Notes: generated from the letters alone by a model not told the origin. DNA of 64,000 nt from Rhynchonema sp. JSB1_4 (GCA_030248065.1 JASAMV010000158.1:62001-126000); one strand, 5' to 3'. Shown: positions 1 to 11,348, counted from the first letter of the stretch. Numbers and translations are program-made.

Positions 1-196
1 ATAATTCTACTAAAATTTTTTCATATATTTTGCTTATTATTAAATAAAAAAAATATAAATAATAAAGATATATATATATATACACGCCCCCCCCCCCCGG
101 CCCACGGGGACGGGGGACGGAGGGAGGAAGGGAAAGACGATTGAAAATATTTTTTTTTTCTTTTTTAAGTCTACATTTTTCGCATAAAAAAAAATA
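1..196. other. AT-rich leader with C/G run, no gene
   Basis: AT-rich DNA with a TA-rich stretch and a short run of C near position 90. I see no coding exon or recognisable element before the foldback repeat that starts at about 197. Confidence 0.5.
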
Positions 197-1120
197 CTAG
201 GATCAAAGTGCCAAGGCAGTGTCGTACTTTGTGATGGCCTTCAAGTTTCGATGCTATAATGGGAGAAAACAAGCATTTACCTCTTTCTTTGATGCTACAA
301 ATGGGCAAAACAAGGCTGGACGGACGTCCAGCAGTGCTGTCAAAGTACTGGGCGCCCCGGCGCGGCGGGCTAGCCAACACATACCTGAAACCATTGCAGA
401 AACCACTATGAAACTGATTGTTCGCTCAATGTGTCCGTTGCTTGGAATCAAACTCAGTTTCGTTTCGTACGGACTCAAATACAACGGTTTCGTTTCATAT
501 GGACCCAATGTGTTTTATTTCGACTCTGTTACGTTTAGTTTTGACCCTGGCTCAGTTTCAAAAAAAACTGAATCTGGTGTCCAAACGAAAATTTCGTGTT
601 TGTTGGACTGGGTTTGTTTCCTTCGGGCTCAAGTTCAACCTCAGTATGGACTCATGCGCAGTTTTGTCCCTCTGTCCCATTTTGTCAGACTCAAGTTCGT
701 TTGTTTCTGGACTGAGTTTCACTTTGTTTAAACACAGGCAAGCTCAATTTCGACACGTTCAAGCTAAATGTTGTTTCGCCTTCGACGCAAACGCAATTTT
801 ATTTCCACCAGACACAGCTCAGCCTCGATAGGGTCACACCTAGTGTCGTTTCATTTGGACTGAGACACCACTTGGCTTCCCTTGGACTCAGATTTTTTCA
901 GTTTCATACAGTGGTTTCTGCAATGGTTTCAGGTATGTGTTGGCTAGCCCGCCGCGCCGGGGCGCCCAGTACTTTGACAGCACTGCTGGACGTCCGTCCA
1001 GCCTTGTTTTGCCCATTTGTAGCATCAAAGAAAGAGGTAAATGCTTGTTTTCTCCCATTATAGCATCGAAACTTGAAGGCCATCACAAAGTACGACACTG
1101 CCTTGGCACTTTGATCCTAG
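197..1120. mobile_element. Foldback (long inverted repeat) element
   Basis: Two arms of roughly 220 bp, about 197-417 and 899-1120, are near-perfect reverse complements. Both outer ends read CTAGGATCAAAGTGCC going inwards. The roughly 480-bp centre has short repeated phrases such as GTTTCGTTT and GGACTCAA and no credible protein. This is the structure of a non-autonomous foldback/MITE element. No transposase is present. I see no clear TSD, only A/T-rich flanks. Confidence 0.8.
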
Positions 1121-1570
1121 TTTTTACCCTTTTAACGGCATAGGCCGACTACTATATTTCACTGAAACTAGACGGGACCCGTGCCTACGGCCCGGCTACA
1201 GCGCCGCGCCCGTGCCGTCCCCCCCCCCGAAGACCCCTTAGCATACCCAAAGCTACCCGTGAAAATTGACCCGTCCGCCCTTCCGAGGGAGGGGGCCACA
1301 GACATACATACAGACAGACATACATACGTCTTCCTGTTTTAGTAGTATAGATTATTTCCTATTTTTGCTGAATTTTGCCTAATATTTGCGGTCGTCTAAT
1401 TTGCAGGTTTGATTAAAAACGAATAAAATAATCAATTCTGCTAGTGACGAATTTGTGGTAAAAGCCTCAGTGATAAAAAAATTTATGGCAAAACACACAC
1501 GATATAACGTCTATGTCACGCTTCCCTAGACGTCTATAAAACTAGCCAACAGCCAAGAGCCCTGCTGCTG
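1121..1570. other. Intergenic, no gene seen
   Basis: Contains a GC-rich patch around 1150-1290 and short ACATACA repeats near 1310. No exon with splice sites and no recognisable element were found. Confidence 0.4.
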
Positions 1571-1946
1571 TAGTAGCCGGCAACGAACCGTTTTGCTTCT
1601 GCTACATTCCCACTCAAATATAGTAACCGGCAGCAAACCGTTTTGCTGCTGTGGTATCTGCAGTTAAATATAGTAGCCGGCAGCGAAATGTTTTGCTCCT
1701 GCAAAAGCCTCAGTCAAATATTGTTACCAGCAGCGAAACGTTTTGCTGCAGCAGCATCCTCAGTCAAGTATAGTGACTGGCAGCGAAATGTTTTGCTGCA
1801 GCAGCATCCTCAGTCAAGTATAGTGACTGGCAGCGAAATGTTTTGCTGGTTTGGTATCTCCAGCCAAATATAGGGCCGGCAGCGAAACGCTTTGCTGCTC
1901 CAGCATCAAATGTAGTGGCCGGCAGCGAACCGTTTTGCTGCTATGG
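1571..1946. repeat. 50-bp tandem repeat with palindromic core
   Basis: About seven and a half units of exactly 50 bp begin near 1571, 1621, 1671, 1721, 1771 and 1821, with slightly shorter units at 1871 and 1913. Each starts near TAGTAGCCGGCAGCGAAA and carries an imperfect palindrome, CAGCGAAACGTTTTGCTG. The units at 1771 and 1821 are almost identical over the first half. An open frame crosses part of the array, but it follows from the repeat and is not taken as a gene. Confidence 0.85.
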
Positions 1947-2385
1947 AGGTAACTGCATCTGAGTGTTGTCGGCGCACTCAGGCGATGCGTTGCATCGCCT
2001 TCGGGCGCCCTTCCTGGGTCACATCATCGAATGCCCAAACTGCTGTCACTACAGTTGTACCTGATATACCTAGAGTTGTGATCATAGATCATGAAACGTT
2101 ATCCCGCCTTTATCGCCTGCGGCGCGTGAAACATTCTTGCGCATACGTGTTTTTTGTTGTGTTTGCAACGTGTCGCAGTTTACGTTTTGGCTGGTCGTGT
2201 ATTTTGTGTGTTTATGAGCGCGTGCGGTTTAGAGATAAAATTATATTATGTCTTCAGGATTTGGGATTATTGTTTGGGGTTTTGGGGCCTAGTTTCAGAG
2301 AAAAGATTTTAGCAATAACAACACAACTAATATAACTATACAAATTGAAAGTGGTGGAACGCTGCGAGGTAACGATTTACCCTAA

Positions 2386-3296
2386 AATGGCCTCAACTCA
2401 AAAGCATGCAGTTTTGGCACGACCGAGCGACAAGTCTGGTGCGCGTTTGGACGTCGTGGCAATGAACAGGATATTGAAGAAAATGGCAAAATATCCGAGT
2501 TTGGCACTGGGCTAGGAACTGCGTCGTGGTTGGTGTGGGGTATTGCCATTCGATTCCAGTGTGTTTGAAAGTGTTTTTCCGTTTACCAAGTTCGCCGCAA
2601 ATGGAATTCAAACGGTTTAAATCCCCTGTTATCCCCCCCAACCCAACACCTTTTTTAACAGCTTCGCGACCAAATCCCCCCCCTCCCTCCAAAAAAGAAA
2701 AAAACCATTTTTTTTTCAAACTCCCCCCCCCCCGCGCATTCCCCTCCGACTCCCAAATTTGGCACCTCCCGTTCACGCAAGCAAAACAACGCCAGCCAGC
2801 ATCACCTCCCTCCCCCCACCCCCCCCTCCTCTTTCTTCGCACCTGTTCCTTTCCGCGTGCAGCTGATGTTTCCGACCCTACCCACTCCCCACACACCTCT
2901 CCTACACCAACAAATCACCACCAACTCTTCACCCATTCTCTTCAACCACTTATCTTTTTACCAAGTCTGGCCAAGCAAGCTTTGAAAAAAGTCGTCTCAT
3001 GAGCTGGTGGTTGGACTATACAAAAAGTATAAATGTGTACAGTTCGAATTAGAGGACGTGCCAAACTTGATTCAACTACTGCACAATCAAAGTTTGACGG
3101 TGCACAGCAGTCACGATGATGTTTCACAGACGGGTGATGGTTGGTCCAGACAAAGGTTGGCCGCGGTTGTACCAAGTGAGAATTCAAGGCCGGACTCACA
3201 TTACGGGTATGATGATTGTATTTTGGATTGGTCAGTTGAGGAGTTGAACAAGCGGGTTCCTAGCCAAGAGACAAACAGTGAAAAAAAGGGGGGTGG
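2386..3296 (+). pseudogene. Possible decayed gene, unrecognised
   Basis: An ATG at 2386 opens a frame with normal-looking codon use that hits one TAG near 2512 and then continues open in the same frame for about 35 codons. A second open stretch from about 3007 to 3296 reads like protein (a segment near its start contains LEDVPNLIQLL) and runs into a poly-T tract. The DNA between is C-rich and non-coding in appearance. No domain was recognised. It could be a relic, two exons of an unknown gene, or chance. Confidence 0.25.
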
Positions 3297-3300
3297 GGGG

Positions 3301-3307
3301 GGTTTTT

Positions 3308-3396
<89 letters not shown>
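3301..3396. repeat. Poly-T tract
   Basis: About 90 nearly uninterrupted T residues directly after a G-rich run. The polyphenylalanine and polylysine frames across it are artefacts. It abuts the truncated left side of the L1 composite transposon, so it may mark a retro-insertion or break, or an assembly join. Confidence 0.8.
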
Positions 3397-3403
<7 letters not shown>

Positions 3404-3628
3404 ACACATATGGGCAAATCTCTCTATCATACAAACAATTTTTGGGAACAATCTATCTATAGTCAAGAAAACATTTTCGAGAACCAAAATTGACATTTTT
3501 GCCTCAAAATGGCTCAAAGCGGTATTTTTTATCCCAAATAGGCAAAAAATCGCGCGCTACGGGCGGATTTGGTACATCTAAGTACATTTTCATTAATATT
3601 TACACATTATTACCTGCTTAGTACACTA

Positions 3629-4013
3629 CCGTAAAAACCTAAATACAGCCCCCCGTAATACAGCCCCCCAAAAAGGGGTCAGTGAATTAATAGAGCCCCC
3701 CCCCAAAGTAACATCCCCTATACTGTAGTGTATTAAGGCTGGTGTACAGGTACATTTATGCACGTTTGTTGTTTGTTCAGAGCACATAATACGCCTCCTA
3801 TTGACAAATAAGCGAATAAATACAGTTGCAAGCGAAAAAACATCCTTTCAAACCCGTTTTTCCGGGGTTTTTGGGGGTATTTTTAGGAACAATTTTCAGG
3901 TTTGGGCTCAGTGAATTAATAGAGGCCCCCCCGAGATGAGCCGCCGTAATAAAGCCCCCCAAAATGGGGTTAGTAATTAATAGAGCTCCCCCCTTCTATT
4001 TAGGTTTTTACAG
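3629..4013. mobile_element. MITE B copy 1 (TA-flanked, mariner-like)
   Basis: Bounded by inverted ends CCGTAAAAACCTAAATA and its complement, with TA on each side, as expected of Tc1/mariner-type MITEs. The interior has repeated CTCTATTAATTCACTGACCC-like phrases and CCCC/GGGG blocks shared by all four copies in the window. It sits inside the A-type repeat of the L1 composite. Confidence 0.85.
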
Positions 4014-4461
4014 TATACTATACCTTGATTTTTGGCGACCCCCCAGCATCTATCTATCGTCAACAAGTTTGGGTGCCCCCCCCAGATTTCGGACTTGGGT
4101 CATCTATTATCGTCAACACATTTTCAGTCCCAATTATCTATCGCCAACACCTGACCAAGTACTACACCTGCCCTGGGCTAGTGGGCCGTCTTGTTCCCCC
4201 TCCGAAAGGGGGGTGCCGCCTCTTTCCCTTCCGGGGACCAGGAACTACACTGCCGACCGTTCGGCCGAGAAGTCCAGCCAGGCCCGGCCCGACCTGGAAG
4301 AAAGTCGGCCACCAGGCCCGATTTTTTCGGCCCAACTTTTTCTGATGACATTTTGAAGCAATTTTTTGGTGCAAAATTTACTGCTTTTTTGTTTAAAAAC
4401 ACCTGATAATCATGGAAGTCGGTACTGATTTCCAGAGAATGGTGAGAAATTTTGGCAAATT

Positions 4462-5432
4462 GGCGCTCGTTTAGAACTTCTGCCCTAGCATTTTTTCTAA
4501 ACTTTTACGGCAGAATATTTTACATTCTGCCGTAACTATATCAATGTTCTACAAAAAATAATGTATGTTTTATTACGCATTGATGCCCCCTTTAGTTAAG
4601 TAACAGTTAGATGCATTGCACAAACCTGTTTTTTTCGCTGGCATACTATTCTAAACTGAGATTACAAGGTTACGTTTTTAGAATATTTCTGCCTGGGCGA
4701 GACTATTCTAAACTAAGACATAGGTTACTTTTAGAACATTATAGCCGAACCTCTTGACACGTTTTAGAAATATTATGCGATTCGGTATACTGTTCTACAC
4801 TAGATTGAAACCTACCTTTTGAATGTACCGAAACGCATATTGATACGTTTAGATGTTATGCCTCTGCCAAAAAACACGACCCCAGAAATCACCAATTACC
4901 GCTCTCTCTTCCTGGCTGGTGCATATAAGCCAAAGCCTAAACGCAAAGGAAAGAGTCAGAGCCAAACACTTGATTGCTTCCCTTTCCTTTTGCTTTAGGC
5001 TTTAGGCTTAGGCACCAGCCAGAGGATGTGATATCGTTTTTTATGGAGCGGTGAAGGATGCATAATTTTGGCAGAATGATTCTAAACTAATATGTTTCGG
5101 CAGAACATTCTAAATGTAAGTTTTAATCTAGTTTGGACAGCATGCCGACGGCAGAATGTTTTTTAAACAAAATTAACGCTTCGGCAGAATGTTCTAAACA
5201 TAAGCTGTGCCCTACGTTTTAGAATAGTCTGCCGAGAGGCAGAATATTCTAAATGTATGATGAAGCGGAGTTTTGTGTATTGAAGTGTCACAGAAACAGG
5301 CCTTCTGTATTACTTATATGGACAAATTTTATTTTTATTTTTTGGCAGAATATCTACTAAGCCCGGCAGAATATAGAATATCTGCCATTAAACTGAAAAA
5401 ATGCCACGGCAGAATATTCTAAAACAAGCGCC
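4462..5432. mobile_element. Element O with 8-bp TSD GGCAAATT
   Basis: Flanked by GGCAAATT at 4454-4461 and 5433-5440. The ends read GGCGCTCGTTTAGAA and, inverted, GGCGCTTGTTTTAGAA. At least ten copies of a phrase close to GGCAGAATNTTCTAAA occur in both orientations, and a long hairpin lies at the centre (about 4910-5030). The corresponding unoccupied site is visible in the other L copy at 7551-7558. No ORF was recognised. Confidence 0.85.
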
Positions 5433-5678
5433 GGCAAATTTAGCAAAAAAAATCACGATTTTTTATTTGAAATTCGATGTGTCGGGCCTTTTCGGGCCGG
5501 CCACCACCAGCCCAGCCCAGCCCGACGTTGCCGGAAAGTCAAGGGCCAAGCCGTCGGGCCGGAAACCTCGGCCCGGCCCGGCCCGATTCCGCCTCTGCGT
5601 CCTCGAGGCAGACTGGGCTCAGGCTAGCAAAGCAAAATCCGTTATGGTGGCTGTTAAAAAATACAGAACGAAACTAAC

Positions 5679-5679
<1 letters not shown>

Positions 5680-5722
<43 letters not shown>
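5680..5722. repeat. Poly-T tract
   Basis: A run of about 42 T residues immediately right of the L1 flanking sequence. Confidence 0.8.
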
Positions 5723-5724
<2 letters not shown>

Positions 5725-7391
5725 CGGCTTGGTGTGGTGAAACATCACATCCCAGTGCGCACGGCTACAGGATCGGATCATCGCACATACATACAGTATA
5801 GCTCACCGATACAACCTCTGTCCCGATTGGTTGTGCTGTGGGTCATCGCGTGGCGTATTTTTTGAGCAAAACTTTGTATTTTTTTGCACGAAAAAGTTAC
5901 TTTGATCAAAACAATTTTTTGTTGACAAAATGTGGAACAGAAAAGGTGCGCGACGTGCGAACCCTGAAACTCAAAGGCGAGCCTCAGTTTTCGACAGGGA
6001 ATCACGCAAATGAATTAGCCCATGGGCATCGGAGCTAGCATGGTAATGCTAAGCGACATATGGTTCATTCCTTATATTGCGTGAGTTGAAAAATTTAAAC
6101 TCACACCATTTTCACAAGACTTAACTTGAGAAGCCCAAACTTGCACACAACTTGTACGGCATAGACTTCTAGGTCCACACAAAGTTTCATCCCGCTGCGT
6201 GTCCACTCGCGCAATCGCGGGCAAGATACAAGATTTTTGTAAAAACGTTCTTTCCCTTTTTTTCCACAAAAAACTAGTCAGGGCCCAGACGTTACTGAAC
6301 ACCAGAAATGTTTATGTCGCATATAGGGTTTTCGCACACGAGAAACACGATGGTGTTATTGCCGACTTCGTAACTCCAGAATGAGACCGGTTCCAGACCA
6401 TGACCACGCCTTCTTGTATGTAAAGTGTGCTTCCCGAAGTAAAATCTCGCCGAAAAGGTGGGTTACCAGAAATATTAAGGTTGTTCATGTGGTTTTCGTA
6501 CTCGAGAAATACGGTGGTGCTATTACCGACTTCGTAACTCCACGACTGAGACCGGTTCCAGACTTTACACCGACCTTTACGCCCAACTGACCTTTACACC
6601 GTTTCGAAAATTCCACCCCATGACTTGGACTTTTTGTGCAGTATGGTTCTAAGTATGGTTCTAAAACCAAAGCAAGCGCTTATATGTATTTTTCATCGTT
6701 GTTACGTCAAAAATATATTAATTCCAGTTGGTTAAATGTTTTTCTGCTCAAAAAGAGCCATGATTGACGGTCATACACACACAACACAACAATGCATTAG
6801 TGCATGCTACGTAGTTGCCTGATTCATAAAGCGCACAATGTATTACCCACAACACACACTTGTTTGACGTCTTTCTCCAACGTTTTTGGAACAGAGAACC
6901 AGAAAGAAAAAGAAACTCGGTCTCTTTAATTCATTCCGGAGGAGTGGGCCCGTTCCTCCACCAGCTGGACTAGCTATTCCCAACATGCGCAACCGGGTTC
7001 AGATCGTAGGCTATGAAAAGAAAGAGAAAAATTTTGAAACAAAAACAAAAAGAGAAAAACAACAAGATAAAACAAAATCCGTCGACCACAAAATCAGCCA
7101 GTGAGTGAATTGTCATTACATCATCAACCATCAAGTAACACAAATACAAAACCATAACCAGACGACCAAGGATTTTGGAAACCTGGAGAATCTAAAAACC
7201 GATAAGTGATAAAAGAAGCAAAATCACCGAACAGGCTATCGTTGAACCTGAACGTTGCCGGATGCGGAAATGAGTGGGAGAATTCGTTTAACACCCAAAG
7301 GACCGAAAAACGTTAGTTTCGTTCTGTATTTTTTAACAGCCACCATAACGGATTTTGCTTTGCTAGCCCTAGCCCAGCTTGCCTTAGGGAC
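5723..7391. other. Intergenic, short direct repeats
   Basis: No gene was recognised. A phrase of about 50 bp including CCGACTTCGTAACTCCA and GAGACCGGTTCCAGAC occurs at about 6362-6400 and again at about 6526-6565, giving a direct repeat of about 165 bp. The flank 7300-7391 matches, inverted, the sequence right of copy L1 (5605-5675), so both L copies sit in copies of one larger repeat. Confidence 0.5.
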
Positions 7392-7936
7392 CAGAGGTGG
7401 GAATCGGGCCGGGCCGGGCCGAGGTTTCCGGCCCGAACGGTCGGGCCGGGCCGACTTTCCGGAATGTCGGGCCGGGCCGGGCCGGGGTGGCCGGCCCGAA
7501 AAGGCCCGACATCATCGAATTTCAATAAAAAATCGTGATTTTTTTTGCTAAATTTGCCAAAACTTCTCACGATTCTGCAAATCAGTACCGACTTCCATGA
7601 TTATCAGGTGTTTTTAAACAAAAAAACAGTAATTTTTGCACCAAAAAATTGCTTCAAAACAGAGGTCGCAATCGGGCCGGGTTTGGCCGGCACGGCCCGG
7701 CCCGAGCCCCCAAATCTCCGGCCCGGCCCGGCCCGGCCCGACCCGTACCCCCAAATCTCCGGCCCGGCCCGGCCCGAACCCCCAAATCTCCGGCCCGGCC
7801 CGGCCCGGCCTGGCCCGAATTTTTGGCTCAGATTTTATTTAACCCAATTTTTTTCATAATTTTTGCGATTTTTGAATCAATTTTTTTTGTTGAACTTTCA
7901 TTGTTTTCCATGAAAAAGTCGCCAGATAGACAATAC

Positions 7937-8423
7937 CAATGGTGTGGCTGGGGGGTCCCCCCCCCTAGGTACAGTCAGTGTAGTACTTGGTCAGGGTGTT
8001 GACGATAGATAGATTGGGACCCGAAATGTGTTGACGATAGATAGATGACCCAAGTCCGAAATCTGGGGGGGGGGTCGACCCAAACTTGTTGACGATAGAT
8101 AGATGGTGGGGGGGGGTCGCCAAAAATCAAGGTATAGTATAGTGCACTACAGTGTTGGAGGTACTCTGGAGGGGGGGATACCTACTGTACCGCGCTCGGA
8201 GAGGGGGGGATACCTACTGTACCAGAGCCGATGGCCGATGGGACAAAAAATACCGATTTTGAGCCATTTTGAGGCAAAAATACCCATTTTGGGGTCCAAA
8301 TGTGTTGACGATAGATAGATTGTTCCCAGAATTTGTTGACGATAGATAGATTTGCCCATAAGTGTTGACGATAGATAGATGAAATCAAAAAGTGTTGACG
8401 ATAGATAGATGAATTTGGGGGGC

Positions 8424-8461
<38 letters not shown>

Positions 8462-8757
8462 GTACTACCCTGGGTACAGTAGGTAGATGACGCGCCATCC
8501 TGGTACAGTAGGTAGGTCGCCGCCGCACGGCTGGTACAGTAGGTTGCTATTTTTGGCTCAAAATGGTATAAAATCCATATTTTTCATTCCAAATAATCGA
8601 AAAATTTTGAGGGTTTTAGAGTACATTTTCATCTAAACTTGGACATGAAAAATTTTGTTCCCCCCTAGCTCGGCCGGTCGGTACAGTAGGTAGGTTGATT
8701 TCAGGCCTTTCTGGTGGTACAGTAGGTTGATTGCACGCCTGGGTAGCCACACGACTG
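7937..8757 (+). mobile_element. Element J copy 1, TSD GACAATAC
   Basis: Ends are CAATGGTGTGGCTGG and, inverted, CAGTCGTGTGGCTACC, with exact TSDs GACAATAC at 7929-7936 and 8758-8765. It is inserted in K and contains an A element. Confidence 0.9.
7976..8472 (+). mobile_element. Element A copy 1 with GATAGATAGAT array
   Basis: Ends are CAGTGTAGTACTTGG and, inverted, CAGGGTAGTACTTGG, with exact TSDs GGTACAGT at 7968-7975 and 8473-8480. Inside are seven copies of GTTGACGATAGATAGAT, separated by spacers of about 12-40 bp that are conserved between copies of the element. Poly-C/poly-G runs and a GTACTATACCTTG-like phrase are also shared by all A copies. It is non-coding. Confidence 0.88.
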
Positions 8758-9113
8758 GACAATACTGATCACTTACTTGCTGAATCCGTCAGAAATTTTA
8801 GTATTTTGGACAAAAAAACTCCCACTTTTTCAGTAAAATAAGTCACTTCAGAAGCTTCGGGCCGGGGTGCCCGGCCCGGCCCGACCCTCCAAATCTCCGG
8901 CCCGGCCCGGCCCGGCCCGAGCCAAAAGCCCAAAATCGCGGCCCGGCCCGGCTCGGCCCGGCCCGGCCCGGCCCGAGGTCGGGCCGGCCCGATTGCGACC
9001 TCTGCTTCAAAATGTCATCAGAAAATGTCGGGCCGACAAAATCGGGCCGGGCCGGGCCGACTGTCTTCCAGGTCGGGGCGGGCCGGGCCGGAGGGCTCGG
9101 CCGGAACGGTCGG

Positions 9114-10415
9114 CTGTGTAGTTCCTGGTGCGGAGGGGGCCCGGGCGGTACCCCCCTTTTTTCGGAGGGGGAACAGACGTGCTCACCTAGGGGGCAGTGT
9201 AGTACTTGGTCTGGGTGTTGGCGATAGATAGATTGGGACCCGAAATGTGTTGACGATAGATAGATGACCCAAGTCCGAAATCTGGGGGGGGGTCGACCCA
9301 AACTTGTTGACGATAGATAGATGGTGGGGGGGGGGTCGCCAAAAATCAAGGTATAGTATACCGTAAAAACCTAAATAGAAGGGGGGAGCTCTATTAACTC
9401 ACTGACCCCATTTTGGGGGGCTCTATTACGGGGGGGCTCTATTCCGGGGGGGCCTCTATTAATTCACTGACCCGAACCTGAAAAATTGTTCCCAGAAATA
9501 CCCCCAAAAACCCCTAAAAACGGGTTTGAAAGGATGTTTTTTCGCTTGCAACCGCATTTATTCGTGTCTATTCGTCAATAGGAGGCGTATTATGTGCTCT
9601 GAACAAACAACAAACGTGCATAAATGTACCTGTACACCACTATCAAGCCTTAATACACTACAGTATAGGGGATGTTACTTTGGGGGGGGGCTCTATTCCG
9701 GGGGGCTCTATTAATTCACTGACCCCTTTTTGGGGGGCTGTATTACGGGGGGCTCTATTCCGGGGGGCTGTATTTAGGTTTTTACGGTAGTGTACTAAGC
9801 AGGTAATAATGTGTAAATATTAATGAAAATGTACTTAGATGTACCAAATCCGCGCGTAGCGCGCGATTTTTTGCCTATTTGGGATAAAAAATACCGCTTT
9901 GAGCCATTTTGAGGCAAAAATGTCAATTTTGGGTTCGAAATGTGTTGACGATAGATAGATTGTTCCCAAAATTTGTTGACGATAGATAGATTTGCCCATA
10001 TGTGTTGACGATAGATAGATGAAATCAAAAAGTGTTGACGATAGATAGATGAATTTGGGGGGACCCCCCCCCAAGTACTACCCTGCTGGGGGGGGAAGGG
10101 GGGAGGGACCCGAAAAGGGGGGAGGACCCAAATTTGGAGAAAAGTCATTTTTTGAGGTCGAAAATTTGGCTCATTTTTGCCCCTTTTAGGAAAAAAATCT
10201 CAATAAAAAAGGTATTTTGGCGATTTTTAACGACATTGACCTAAAAAATCACTCATTTTATGCCTAAAAATGCCTATTTTAGGCCAAAATTTGCCTATTT
10301 TAGGTAAAAATTGGGGGAGCAGACGTACCCGGAGGGGGAACAGTGGGGCAGGCGTACCATGGAGGGGGAACAGACGTACCCGAGGGGGGACCCCCCTCCC
10401 CCAGGAACTACACTG
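9114..10415 (+). mobile_element. C-type hAT MITE carrying A and MITE B
   Basis: Ends CTGTGTAGTTCCTGG and inverted CAGTGTAGTTCCTGG, with exact TSDs ACGGTCGG at 9106-9113 and 10416-10423. It holds an A element (about 9195-10085, near-matching 8-bp flanks CTAGGGGG and CTGGGGGG), which in turn holds MITE B. Confidence 0.85.
9361..9787. mobile_element. MITE B copy 2
   Basis: Ends are CCGTAAAAACCTAAATA and its exact inverse, with TA at 9359-9360 and 9788-9789. It sits at the same point of the A element as copy 1 at 3629, so this insertion predates the spread of the L+C+A+B composite. Confidence 0.88.
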
Positions 10416-10526
10416 ACGGTCGGGCCGGGCCGGGCCGAGGTAACCCGACCCGATTCCCACCTCTGTTAGGGACAATTTACGACCATTTCTTCACACCATC
10501 CAAGTTTCTTGTTGTGTGCTGTGATG

Positions 10527-11348
10527 CAGTGGTGTAGCTACCCAGGCGGGGCGGCAACCTACTGTACCACCCAAAATGCGGGGCGGCAACCTAGCTACTG
10601 TACCAGCCGAGCTAGGGGGGGGTCGTACCACTTGGGGGGGGTCATCTGGAAACCGAAATTTTTTATGTCTAAATACTGAAGAAAATGTGGCCTAAAACAC
10701 TAATTTCGCGCGCAGCGCGCGATTTTTCGCCTATTTGCAGAGAAATATGCTAATTTTATGCAATTTTAAGCCAAAAATGAATGTTTTGGGCGAAAAGTTA
10801 GGTGGGGCGGCAACCTACCTACTGTACCAGGGGAGGGGCGGCAACCTACCTACTGTACCAGGTGTATACTGGCAGGCGGAAAAAGAACCGGTTTTTTTCC
10901 GAAAAAAAACCCGAAAAAAAAACGTTTTTTTCCGAGACCCGAATACTTTTCCATTTATTTTTCCGTGGGTACCTTTTCGGTTTTTGATCGAAAAAATATC
11001 GGTACTTTATTCCAATTTTTCCACAAAATTGTAATGCAAAACTGATGAGTTTTTCGATTTCAGTGAAAAATTGGCTCGAGCACAAAAATTAACCGGCCCA
11101 AAATGGGCCAAAAAGCGTGTAAACCAAGTGTTTTCGACTGACTTCAACACTCTTCAAGAGCATTCTCGTCACTTCGAACAAATTTTGCACTGAAATTGTT
11201 ATATTTTTCGAAATTACGTTCTTAAGTACTGGAAAAGTATTTGGAAAAATAAAGAACCGTTCTTTATGACAGTATAACCAGGTGAGGGGCGGCAACCTAC
11301 CTACTGTACCTAGGGGGGACCCCCACTCCCCCCCCTGCTACACCATTG
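10527..11348. mobile_element. Element I, hAT-like, TSD CTGTGATG
   Basis: Ends are CAGTGGTGTAGCTACC and, inverted, CAATGGTGTAGCAG, with exact TSDs CTGTGATG at 10519-10526 and 11349-11356. The middle (about 10865-11280) carries the AAAAAAACCGTTTTTTT palindromes of the E family, so an E element is probably nested here. The flanks contain repeated CGGCAACCTACCTACTGTACC phrases. Confidence 0.88.

Larger units (their letters stand above)
3397..5597 (-). mobile_element. L-family hAT-like composite, copy 1 (truncated)
   Basis: This is the reverse complement of much of the copy at 7392-10465. From right to left it has the GGGCCGGGCC-rich terminal block ending CCGCCTCTG near 5597, an insertion of element O (4462-5432), the K target site TTTTGAAG uninterrupted at 4351-4358, and then the same internal C-type insertion, A-type repeats and MITE B seen in copy 2. 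The left end is lost at the poly-T tract. No protein is encoded. Confidence 0.75.
7660..9004 (+). mobile_element. Element K, hAT-like, TSD CTTCAAAA
   Basis: Ends are CAGAGGTCGCAATCGGGCC and its inverse. Exact TSDs CTTCAAAA lie at 7652-7659 and 9005-9012. The unoccupied target is preserved in the inverted L copy at 4351-4358. The body consists of GGCCCGGCCC blocks with an AT-rich middle that is itself split by J1. Confidence 0.9.
7392..10465 (+). mobile_element. L-family hAT-like composite, copy 2
   Basis: Flanked by the exact 8-bp duplication TTAGGGAC at 7384-7391 and 10466-10473. Its ends are inverted, CAGAGGTGGGAATCGGGCC at the left and its near complement at the right. It contains element K (7660-9004) and a C-type element (9114-10415), each holding further insertions. 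Its sub-ends are GGCCGGGCC-rich. An 8-bp TSD and CAGxG-type ends fit the hAT superfamily. No transposase remains. Confidence 0.88.

Noticed and set aside
3201..3462. Polyphenylalanine and polylysine frames around 3300-3400
   Set aside because: They are translations of a poly-T tract and carry no other protein signal.
8300..8420. A CRISPR array of GTTGACGATAGATAGAT repeats
   Set aside because: Spacers are identical between element copies, the repeat is in a eukaryotic MITE with TSDs, and no cas genes exist.
7545..9349. Long proline/arginine/glycine-rich open frames in GGGCCGGGCC blocks
   Set aside because: Simple GC-rich repeats within transposon ends stay open in several frames; no codon bias, domain or splice context.
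9526..9714. A conserved frame with [13 protein letters not shown] seen in all four MITE B copies
   Set aside because: Conservation reflects copy descent of a non-autonomous MITE; the frame lacks a consistent start and is disrupted differently in each copy.
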